This document shows, piece after piece, positions 55,328-64,000 of a stretch of DNA of 64,000 bases. Made by a program: the position numbers and the translations under genes. The notes under the pieces are model-generated. The model made no database searches. It was not told the DNA's origin and saw only the letters and a program-made list of their open reading frames with translations. Within the stretch, counting starts at the first letter, position 1, and every line of letters starts with the position of its first letter. Source of the stretch: Erythrobasidium yunnanense (Eukaryota; Basidiomycota; Cystobasidiomycetes; Erythrobasidiales; Erythrobasidiaceae); assembly GCA_001600175.1 (NCBI GenBank), contig BCJC01000001.1, positions 1,134,065 through 1,198,064 of the forward strand, written 5' to 3'.

Positions 55328-58300
55328 ATGGCCAGCGCTGACCTCGATGAAGCTGACGCCGACGCCTCTCCTCGCTCGTTCGCTGATGCTGCTGCCTTCA
55401 ACGCAAGACTCGACGTCTTCTGCTGTGGACCGTCGGAAAATGACTGGACCTACCTTCAGCGCGCAGTGAGGCTGATGTTGCAACCCGTTCCCAATTTCCA
55501 CATTCTGAACCTGCTTCTCCTTCTATGAATCCCAACTTCTTTGCTTCTCCCAGCTAGACCGCTATCAGGAAGCTCCGCACCTGCTCGAACCGTACCTCGA
55601 TGCACTGTCTGCCAGACCCATCTCTGCGTTCAAGGCAAGCATAGCAGATGATCCGGAAAGAGCGCAGTGGTTCGCCCACTATATCTACTGGCTCAGTAAG
55701 GTAGTCTCGGCAAAGTTATTAGGCAGGTCCACCTTTTCAGCAGATCTATCGTCACAAGCATTGATCGATCGATTTCATATGCAGTCCGCTACTTTCCCCA
55801 TGCGGCTAGCGATCTATCCTTCCTGCTCGACACGATCTCCGGTCCAGCGTTCGTAGAATCCGCCTGGGAGACGCGCTACATTCTGCTGCTATGGCTGTCG
55901 CTCGTCATCAGCATACCATTCGCACTAACAAGACTGTCTGCATCATCTTCGACTGCAACAGTCTCAACTGCTGTCGAAAGGATTATCAAGACATGGCTCT
56001 CAGCGACCGGTAAAGAGCGAGACGCTACATCGACATTGGCAGCAAAGTACTATGCCAGGACAGACGTCGGTCCGGCTGCGTTTATCAATTTCTGTGACTG
56101 GATTCGGACACACCTGCAAACACAAGACGGTACTGAGGCAGATGTCTTTCTCGCGACCGGAAGCTTACAGTTCCTGTGCGAGTACTCAAAGTCACTGTCG
56201 CGAACGTCGACCTCGGCAAGCGTCCTGCCAGATCTATATGTAATGACAGCCTTATTCGATCCAAAATCTGGCTCTGCAAATATACCAAATTCTCCTCTGC
56301 TCCGCCGCCTCCGAGCAAAGTACGCTGGAAGACTGTCTACGTGCTACTTACCGCCTCCGAACGACAAGTCAGCATCGCAAACTGACTTTGAAGTGTCACC
56401 TGAAGTAGAAATACTCGTCTCAGACCTCCTAGAACTGCTCTCCGATAACGTAAGCACACCTCGAAATGAAGGTTTACACTTGCTCAGCGGCTTGTCCATT
56501 GCTCGTACAGGACTCTCGGGTTCGCTGGACAGCTGCAAAAGCGATCTCTCGCATAGGTGCACAACTCCCATCCTCATACATCCAACAAATAGCGAGTGCG
56601 ATTCTGTCTATGTATGCCGACAATATCCTACATGTGGATCAACCGAACGAAGATCTTTCCCTCGTCTCATCTTCAGCCTGGAACGGCGCAACTCTCTGTC
56701 TTTCCTCCCTTCTTCGCTCTGGCGTATTGTCAGCCAAAGACACGAAACAATGTATGCCATGGATCTTGCGAGCACTCGTCTTTTCGCAACGCAAAGGCGC
56801 ACAAAAGATCGGTAGCGGGATCAGAGACGCTGCTTGCTATTTTTTCTGGTGCTTGGCAAGAGTAGCTGGCGCGAGGCCGGAATATATAGATCAGGACACC
56901 ATAGATGCGATTGCGCAGGGGCTCGTGGTAGTCTGCTGCACGGACGAAGAGGTATCAGTCAGGAGAGCCGCAAGTGCCGCTTATCAGGAATTCGTGGGAC
57001 GTTTGGTATGCTGCAACACCCTGATCAGCAAATGGATATCGCTGATATAATATTCAACAGCAAACGGTTCCGAATGGCCTGGACGTCCTACTTCTGATGG
57101 ATGCCTACATCGTCGGTTCGCGGCGAGATGCCTTCCTATCAGCTGCCCCGCAAATAGCAAGGCAAGCTCTCTCTGTTTATCTGAACGAGGCCTGACCTGA
57201 CGATATCCATCCTCAGCTTTCCCGCATACCGTGCGAGCCTGATGTCTACACTGACTGGCAAGGCCGTACAACACCCCGAGCGTGCCATGCGAGAGCTGTC
57301 CGGACAGTCATTGGCTCGCGTCCTGCGGAACGTAGACGACAACTTACAAACGGCGCAGATCATCGACATTCACATTAAGCTATTAGCGGAGGTGAAGCAA
57401 TCGAGCAAGGCACACGGATGCTTGATGCTGCTGACGGAGCTGTCTGCCCTTGTGGAGGACGATTCCATGCGTCTCAAGGTATATTTGCTCTCGATGCAAC
57501 AGATGGTGTGCTCTAACAAAGGCAGCAGATTTTCGGTTCTTTGGCGACGCTTCCGCGAGCGATACTTTCCGGGTCGAGCTTGGCTCTCCTACTTCCCGTC
57601 ATAGCAAGCTTGATATCAGCAACTTTGTCAAGGTGTTCCGACCTGAAGGATGTCAACATCGATCACGCCAGTACATGGAGGCAATATATTGAGCTAGCCA
57701 TGAAAAGACCGGAGAGCACCTCGCATCAAGCGGCAGCAGAGATCATTTCGGTTACAAGCGCCAAGTTTGACACGCTCAATGACCTCAAAGGATAAGTAGA
57801 GACGTTCTCTTTCGTGCTTACGACAAGCTCGCTGACATCCTGTTCGTTCATACTGCTCTTCGCAGTCTGAAGAACTCGTCATCTCTGGTATCACAGCAAT
57901 GTGTCACGACTATACTCGGTGCCTTCGACTTCTCTCCTGGATCATCGTGCCACGAGCTGCTTGCGGTGACTATCGACAGGCTCAGCAAGCTACTGGACAA
58001 AAGGGTGAGTTGCCGAATCTCCAGACGGTCTATACTGCTTCCTGACATACTCCTATCACATTCTCACAGAACAAACCAACATATACTAGCATCGAATCCA
58101 AGGCGAATGCTCTTAGCTCACTCGGCCGAATCGCCTCAGGGTACCTAGGAGACCCGGCCATCAATACAGATGCAATAATATCTATCCTGCTCAAGGGACT
58201 TGAAGACTATACTACAGACGAACGGGGGGATATCGGGCAGACCGTTCGCGTTGTCTGTATGACACGCTTGACAGATATCGTACTTGCGCTGGAGAAGGCC

Positions 58301-59097
58301 AGTAAGCTCCAAGATGCATTTAGGGAGCACACCGTAGCTATGCTGCTCAAGCAGTCTGTAGAGAGGCTAGATAGCGTAAGGGAGCAGGCAGCGGGACAAC
58401 TGCTTCGGTTGATCCCGCTGCAGAAGACTTTAGACGAGTAAGTGCTAAAGCTCAAGATGCTCACCGGTCTGGGCTAAATGGCTTTCCCATCTGCAAGAAT
58501 TGTATTGGAATCCGCTAGCGTTGAGAATTGGAGGTCCCTCAACGATGCTCTACCTCTCGTTCTCTCCGCCTACCACGGATCAAACCATAGACAGCAAATA
58601 CTGGCAAGCATCGTGACGGTAGTCGGCGGCGGGCATCAAGTAGTAAGTCTAGTATATCGGCCTGCTGTCGCGCGTGCTAATATTGCGGGCAGCCGGCTCC
58701 GGGTCAAGCACTCTTCAAAGCGTGGCTACAAACCCTACCTGCGAAGTCTATATCGGAGGATGCGAACAGCATCCCAAACCTTCTCCGTGATCTGGCTAAG
58801 ATAGCGACAGCTCCCGATGTCGTTAATCGGACCTTGATCCCGGCTTTGCAGACGGTGGCAGTTATCCTCGAGGACAAACCGTTGTTGCAGAAGATCGTGG
58901 AAGTAGCCCCAGATGATACGGGACCTCTTGACGAGATTTACCAGGTAGCCAACAGAAGCATAGAGACTTCGAAGGTCCCTGCGCGAGTGCAAGCATCCAT
59001 ACGAGTTCTTATTGACCTGGCCGAGATACCATCGTTGGCAGACCGGTGCCTGCTGGCTTTGCGGGATCTCGCCTTGTCACCAGAGGTAAGCGCATGA
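55328..59097 (+). CDS. CIN1: Tubulin-folding cofactor D (TBCD/Cin1/Alp1)
   Basis: HEAT/ARM-repeat chaperone that handles beta-tubulin during heterodimer assembly. The start is 55328 (MASADLDEADADASP). Diagnostic stretches: LLEPYLDALSARPISAF, VRYFPHAASDLSFLLDTI, RYILLLWLSLVISIPF, AKYYARTDVGPAAF, SRVRWTAAKAISRIGAQLP, DAACYFFWCLARVAGARPEY and SVRRAASAAYQEFVGRL. After further introns come TVPNGLDVLLLMDAYIVGSR, SFPAYRASLMSTLTGKA, RELSGQSLARVLRNV, GLEDYTTDERGDIGQTVR and VRVVCMTRLTDIVLAL. At least ten introns. Two start GC (55723, 57162) and one appears to start AT (57792). Each is forced by the reading frame of conserved flanks. The C-terminus ends at 59097 after LALRDLALSPEVSA. Confidence 0.88.
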
Positions 59098-59536
59098 TCA
59101 GGAGGTTGTGCCGCAAGACTAAGAATGTCTTGAAGCATGCTTCGGTCGTTGAAGGATATTCTGCCAACTCCAGTACAAGCGTGCGCGAGGCATGTACTGC
59201 AACTTTAGAGCAAGCACCATGAGATTTAAATTGTGGTAGCCACTGTAAGCCGGCCACCGTAATACTTGATGAATAACCCGCAGCTGCTAGCCAATCGTTA
59301 GCAGTGGAGCAGAGAGGTCAGAATAAAGAGAAGATAGCATTGTCAAGATAACGAAAGAAGCAGATAGACGACATTGCAAGAGAGCTGCTGGATACAATGA
59401 CAATAATGCTGGGATGAATGAGGACAAGGGTAGCGGAGAATGCCTTGAACGTTCAGCTGGGATGGACAGCACGAAAGTGGAATAGTTTGGGTATGCACGC
59501 CGGGGAACTGCAGCGAATAGGGCGCGTCGCGACAGT
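59098..59536. other. Convergent intergenic region
   Basis: It lies between the 3' ends of the cofactor D gene and the acyl-CoA dehydrogenase gene. Minor frames only, no family likeness. Confidence 0.5.
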
Positions 59537-61901
59537 CTAGAGGACAGCCGGAACCATCTTGCGCAGAGCCTGCTTGTAATGTTAGCAAATGCTCAACAGG
59601 GCAAGTGAGCTACCCACCTGTTTGACTCCAAGCATATTGAGGGTATTGGTCTCTCCACCTACATGGTTGTAAAGTCAGCCATGGCGCCTCTGGGCGCGTG
59701 CGAGTGAACCCTTTCCTACCTAAGATAGCGTTGAATGGCTGTTTCGTGCAAAGAGTCAGTAACTAACCCGCAACAATCAAGACAGCAACTCACATATGTC
59801 CTGTGGTACATCTTGATGTGGAAGAATGAGATACTTCAGTATGATAATTAGAACAGAACCAAGAATGCTCTCACCTCGATGAGCCCTCCCATACCGCCAC
59901 GAGTAATACCTCTTCCACCCCATATTTGCATGCAACTATCGGCGACTAAGTGCTCTGTGCGTGTAAGCTCCATCTTGAGGAGCCCAATATGGCCAGCTAG
60001 TAGGTCAGACTGCTGAGCGTAGTTCATCTTGGTCATTTGGTAGGTGATGTGCTCTAGCCATGCTTGGTTGGATTCAATCTGTAACAATATCTCAGAATTT
60101 AGATCTGTAGATACTGCAGGTGCAGGACACACCTTTGCGAACATCTCGCCGAATTTGTGTCGGATGACAGGCTGGTCGATCAAAGGCTTGCCGAAGACCT
60201 TTCTCTGGTGCGCCCACTTGAAGCTCTCTTCGACCACGATTCTGGCACCAGTGGCAGATCCGCAGCACATGACCCATCTGCGAAGTGTCATTGTGAGCTG
60301 ACTCTGTGGTGAGCTGAAGGTCTAGCTTACCGCTCGTGATTGAAGTTAGACAGGATAACAGCAAGGCCCTTGTTCTCCTTGCCGAGCATGTTGCCAGCTG
60401 GGACTTTGGTGCCATCGAAAGTTACGTATGCTGTTCCAGCCGCGGTAGAGTAGGAAGTTTTGATGCTGTGTGGAGTTCTCGACTTAGCCATACGTGCCGA
60501 AAAAGCTTGATGATCACTCACAGCTTTGTATCGACAGTATCATCCCGCTCGACTAAGAAGACAGTTAAGCCCTTGTCGGTCCTGCAACCGACCGTAAAGT
60601 AGTCGGAGAAGTTGCCGTCTACAGTACGTGATAAGCTGCAAACCGCCAGCAAAGCTCATGGCACATACTTGTGATCCACTTCTTCGTGCCATTGATGATA
60701 TAATGCTGGCCATCTGGTGTCTTGGTAGCCGTGCAGCGGAGTCCAGCGACGTCCTTTGAAGGCGCAACTTGTTAGATCAACCCACTAAAATATGTCATTC
60801 ATATACTTACTGATCCTGCGAACGCCTCACTGATTGCTAGCGAGATGTACTTCTCTCCAGCCAATACAGGACCGACGATCTTCTGCCTGAGCTCCGGTGA
60901 TCCAAAGTTCATGACAGGAGGCAGCCCGATAACCATTCCACCCTGCAAGCCGTCCGCATAGCCTAAACCAAAGAGGTCAGCGAGTTCTTACTTCAAGGCG
61001 GTCATGCCACTTACCCCGCGCGCCAATTCTTCCAACCTCCTGATTGATAATAAGCTCATGGAAGTAGTCGAATTCTTCTCCTTTGATGCCTCCGGGAAGG
61101 TTTAGACCGTGTAGATGCTTGCCAGGACCGAGTCGCATTTGCTGAATATACCAAGGAGCGGCGCCCATCTTCTTGATCAGGTCGACAGTAGGTCTCTTGT
61201 CTGTAAGCTCATGTGCCTGCGCCTCTGGCTTGACATACGTATCGAAAAAGTGTCGCATTTCCTTCTGGAAGCGGCGATGTCCGTCCTTTTGGGTCGCAGA
61301 ATGTTAGCTTCTGTCGATCTACGTTCGCAGAGCTTCCTCACATTGTAGTACGGTGAATGGTAGCCTTTGGTAAGCCAGGTAGGTTCAGCGAAAGGCACAG
61401 CGGAGAGTTTCCCGGCCTGAGGGTTGCGACACACTGTAAGCTCGTTCACCAACAGGTACAGTGTATGAGCACACACCTGAGGAAGAATGATCTTTGGTGT
61501 TTCCGACTCAATTACCCCAATGACCAGCCTTTGGTACTTGTCAAGGACGCTTGCGCGGTGTAAACCGAAGAAGACCTCCGTAGAATCCTTGCCTGCCACG
61601 GTAGCATCGAGTCTATGTCACCATGTCAGCTTGCGAACCTGAATGAAAGGAAGGGAAGCATGTATATACAGAACGCTTTCGCCTCCTGGATGTAGGGCAG
61701 CGAACTTGGAGAGGTCTGCGCAGGCGGTCAATTAGTAGCTGTACGCGTAGAATAGTTGCGCCATTGACCATAGACCACCGTATCGACCACTATCCATAAA
61801 TCGCCCTTCTTGTTGTGTTTGGCAACCTCTGCGCGACTGTACGTTTTTCCAGTCTTGTTTACGGCAGGTTGTACGGTCGCGACTTGAGCAAATCCAGACA
61901 T
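59537..61901 (-). CDS. Cytochrome b5 - acyl-CoA dehydrogenase fusion
   Basis: The start at 61901 gives MSGFAQVATVQPAVNKTGK. A cytochrome b5 domain follows: TYSRAEVAKHNKKGDLWIVV, DTVVYDLSKFAALHPGGESV and AGKDSTEVFFGLHRASVL; the heme ligands are the His of HPGG and of GLHR. The acyl-CoA dehydrogenase part includes HFFDTYVKPEAQAHELTD, RLGPGKHLHGLNLPGGIKGE, EVGRIGARG, MVIGLPPVMNFGSPELRQ-type N-domain, TKTPDGQHYIINGTKKWIT-region residues and FDGTKVPAGNMLGKENKGL. The C-domain has GSATGARIVVEESFKWAHQR, FGKPLIDQPVIRHKFGEM and MQIWGGRGITRGGMGG. Very short exons follow (18 and 19 bases). The b5 module may pass electrons to or from the flavin. This architecture is known from fungal annotation, but its substrate is not. 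Length about 510 residues. Confidence 0.87.
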
Positions 61902-62334
61902 ATTTGATTATCTTTTTGAAATGAGTTGAAGCAGAGCCAACCTGCAAAACCATCAAATGTTTGAAGCTTCCAGGGGCACGCTCAATTTCAGACAGCACCG
62001 GCTGCAGACATAACCGGTCAAGCCAGGCACACCGAATAAGAAGGAGGGCAATATCATACAGAAAAGACAGGCGCAGATAGATTGTACGTTGAACGAGTAT
62101 ATCACTCTTCGGCAATCCTCCTGATCGTGTACACTTGCGAGAGCTAATGCAAACGGCATTCTATGGATGTCTAGTCAGAGATGATAAGCTCTAGGTGTAC
62201 TATATTACAGTGTATGCTCGACTTCATCTTCTTGAGTCGTGTCTATCGGTGCGCATTGTCTGAGGTCCAAAGGTACCTGACATTTCTACAAAAAATTTCA
62301 ATCCTGCCGTACAAGCCTCCCACTAGACAGTACA
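61902..62334. other. Intergenic between two minus-strand genes
   Basis: Upstream of the acyl-CoA dehydrogenase and downstream of the cytochrome b561-like gene. Frames 61953-62159 and 61732-62115 on the minus strand are not supported. Confidence 0.45.
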
Positions 62335-63133
62335 TCAATCCTTTTCTAACACTTCGTCTGGTCGCGCGTTGCGTCGTTTGCGCCCCGTAATTTCCATTAG
62401 AGGCCAACCTATCACGTAAAAGAAGACTTCGATGGCCAAGAGGACCCAGAAAGCGGTCACGACGCCCGTCGGGGTTGTTGTCTGCGATACAGTGCTGCCA
62501 TTCCCTGTAGCGACAAGTGGGATGTATTTCAGCTCGCAAGCAGTATCGAAAACTGGGAGGTGGCCTTACATTCTCCGAACCCAGTGTATACCTGAGCATA
62601 CAGGATAGCAAGCGAAGCTATGCCAAACAGGATATGGACGATACGCAGCGGGTTGCGCCTGGCTTGCACGACGACGTAATTATGGGGAGGGACCTTGGTA
62701 AAGCGGGCAGCGATACCAAGGATTGCTTGCACCAGGGCAATTACAGTAACCTGTCATTCCTCGTTAGCGTGCAAACATCGATGAGGCAGATAGTGACCTC
62801 ACAGCTAAGCCTAGCTTGTGGTGAACATCCGCACTAGGTCCCACATATTCACCAGCGCCGGTAGCTACGTTGCCTAGAGCGAACGTGACAACCACTAAAA
62901 GGACGGTGAACACATTCAATGCCGCGTGAAGTGTTGCCCAGTGTCGCCAGGTTCGTAGATAACGCCCAACAAGTATGGCCGCTGGAGCTACTATCAAAGC
63001 AGCTACGGATCCAAGAACGGCTGTTCTCAAATGTCGGTCAGCGCTAGACGAGCCATACTATACGCGTTTGCCTACCGTGTGCTAGCAGAATACGATCGTG
63101 CTTGCTTTGCGAGATAGATATCGGTGCATCCAT
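62335..63133 (-). CDS. Cytochrome b561-type membrane protein (5' end uncertain)
   Basis: Cytochrome b561 domains carry two hemes across a membrane and act as electron carriers, often fused to an extracellular DOMON domain in fungi. The supported part reads SKHDRILLAHAVLGSVAAL, IVAPAAILVGRYLRTWRHW, ATLHAALNVFTVLLVVVTFA, EYVGPSADVHHKLGLAV, VIALVQAILGIAARFTKVPP, RNPLRIVHILFGIASLAIL and EVFFYVIGWPLMEITGRKRR, with a stop at 62335-62337. Four conserved His for heme are present (AHA, LHA, HHK, VHI). ATG at 63133 (MDAPISISQSKHDR) gives a compact four- to six-TM protein. A DOMON part upstream is expected in many fungal relatives but I could not build one from 63134-63860. A similar gene begins at the window edge. 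Confidence 0.72.
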
Positions 63134-63862
63134 GTTGTCGAGTTTGGCCAAGCGCCAGAGGGGAAAGTGTCGAAAAAGAAAAGGAACCCTTCAACATCGA
63201 AGAAGATTCTTGACAGGAGGAATGTAATAACAAATGCTGCGGACGTCTCACGTGTGACAAATCAGGCGCAGTTGAGGTTGGAATCTGGATGTTGATCTCG
63301 GATACATATATCTTCTGCCCTGCACAGCCGATTGACGGCTTTGCGGAAGTGGTAAAGGATACCGTACAGATCTAGCCCAACGCTTTGGATTTCCATCAGA
63401 CTGCTGAACTCTCAGCAAAAATCTCGCATGATATCTGCGACCTGACGAACGTTGACGACGCTGACGTTATCGTGATATGGAAGCACAGCGACCCCATAAA
63501 CAGCCGCGGTGTACCGCGACTGATTGTGCTGTCTCATGCAAATCCCCGGGAAGCACGTTACTTGCAAGACATGTCGGCCGGAACGGATCCCGGTTGGCTG
63601 CTTCTTTCGAACTGAAGCGTCTTCCAGCGCACATGAACATCTGTCGTTGAGGGAGGGCAGAGCGGCAGCATCCATCGAGGTTGGAGGGAGCCAAGCATTA
63701 TTGAATGATTTCGAGAGGAGGTTACCGTAAGTTTATGAAGAATCTGTATTAACTACATCGACGAAATTTACAGCGTTCTCGACAATTGACTAGCACAAAT
63801 GGACGACTTATGAGTTTGCGGTTCCGCTACTACAGCCTGGATATCCATTCTTCCTTTCACAT
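63134..63862. other. Unresolved stretch upstream of the cytochrome b561-like gene
   Basis: It may hold 5' exons (signal peptide and DOMON domain) of the gene at 62335-63133, or only a promoter. On the minus strand a reading such as MFMCAGRRFSSKEAANRD near 63640 and, on the plus strand, DADVIVIWKHSDPINS near 63460 attracted attention. Neither makes a coherent protein. Confidence 0.35.
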
Positions 63863-64000
63863 TCAAGCAGAGATCAATCCTGCTGTACTCGACTCGCTAG
63901 GCCGCCCTGTATGTGCCGAAGGTGACTTCTCCTGCACTTCGTCTGCTCTCTCCCTACGCTTTCTGCGTGCCAGGACCTCCATGACAGGCCAGCCGACCAG
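63863..64000 (-). CDS. C-terminal end of a second cytochrome b561-type protein (cut by window edge)
   Basis: Read on the minus strand, the last bases give LVGWPVMEVLARRKRRERAD, then EVQEKSPSAHTGRPSESS and a stop at 63863-63865. The motif GWPVMEVLARRKRR corresponds to GWPLMEITGRKRR at the end of the upstream neighbour. So two related genes lie head-to-tail on this strand. The rest lies beyond the window. Confidence 0.7.
   Translation of the reverse strand: MVGWPVMEVLARRKRRERADEVQEKSPSAHTGRPSESSTAGLISA

Noticed and set aside
63385-63615. Plus-strand frame with DADVIVIWKHSD, reminiscent of a DOMON strand
   Set aside because: The cytochrome b561 genes lie on the other strand; no signal peptide or further DOMON strands follow.

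Overview
This window is nuclear DNA of a gene-dense fungus, almost certainly a basidiomycete. About 34 protein-coding genes lie in 64 kb on both strands. Most are split by many short spliceosomal introns, typically about 45-100 bases with GT..CTRAY..AG signals. A basidiomycete is suggested by the high intron density, very small exons, a CPL1-type cysteine-rich secreted protein, a basidiomycete-style F-box protein, DHA2 transporters and a cytochrome b5-acyl-CoA dehydrogenase fusion. I cannot name the species. I see no rRNA or tRNA gene, transposon, retroelement, CRISPR array or prokaryotic operon.

Layout. 0-9 kb: tail of a WD40 protein, Cys-Gly dipeptidase (DUG1), CTP-dependent diacylglycerol kinase (DGK1), a hormone-sensitive-lipase-type hydrolase, and a PhLP2-type phosducin-like protein. 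9.6-16.6 kb: CPL1-like secreted protein, DHA2 transporter 1, Rab escort protein, and CZIB/DUF866 zinc protein. 16.9-26.5 kb: PPR-like mitochondrial protein, pyrroline-5-carboxylate reductase, a small membrane protein, an armadillo protein, a tiny mitochondrial-type membrane protein, and an unknown. 26.7-35.9 kb: RTA1 family protein, two small unknowns, a duplicated metallothionein, an Rsa3-like ribosome assembly protein, and external NADH dehydrogenase. 36.2-44.2 kb: F-box protein, DHA2 transporter 2, aldo-keto reductase, FAD synthetase, YjbQ/UPF0047 protein, and cofilin. 44.6-55 kb: class-B bHLH factor, U5 snRNP protein Dib1, EthD protein, Pol alpha B subunit, and V-ATPase subunit B. 55.3-64 kb: tubulin cofactor D, cytochrome b5-acyl-CoA dehydrogenase, and a tandem pair of cytochrome b561-type membrane proteins, the second cut by the window edge.

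These are mostly conserved housekeeping genes from unrelated pathways, so no operon-like logic is expected. Short intergenic spaces imply shared promoters for divergent pairs such as VMA2/TBCD and lipase/PLP2. The metallothionein, CPL1-like protein, RTA1 protein and transporters are the environment-facing part.

I did not find a clearly new multi-gene system. The least ordinary features concern gene architecture. Several coding exons are only 3-21 bases long. Three introns look like GC-AG and two donors look non-GT. Some introns are in frame and would be mistaken for coding. One metallothionein arose by tandem duplication that kept its intron phase. A UPF0047 gene has an apparent stop at a conserved glutamine. 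All intron boundaries were read by eye from splice signals and protein family expectation, without transcript data.
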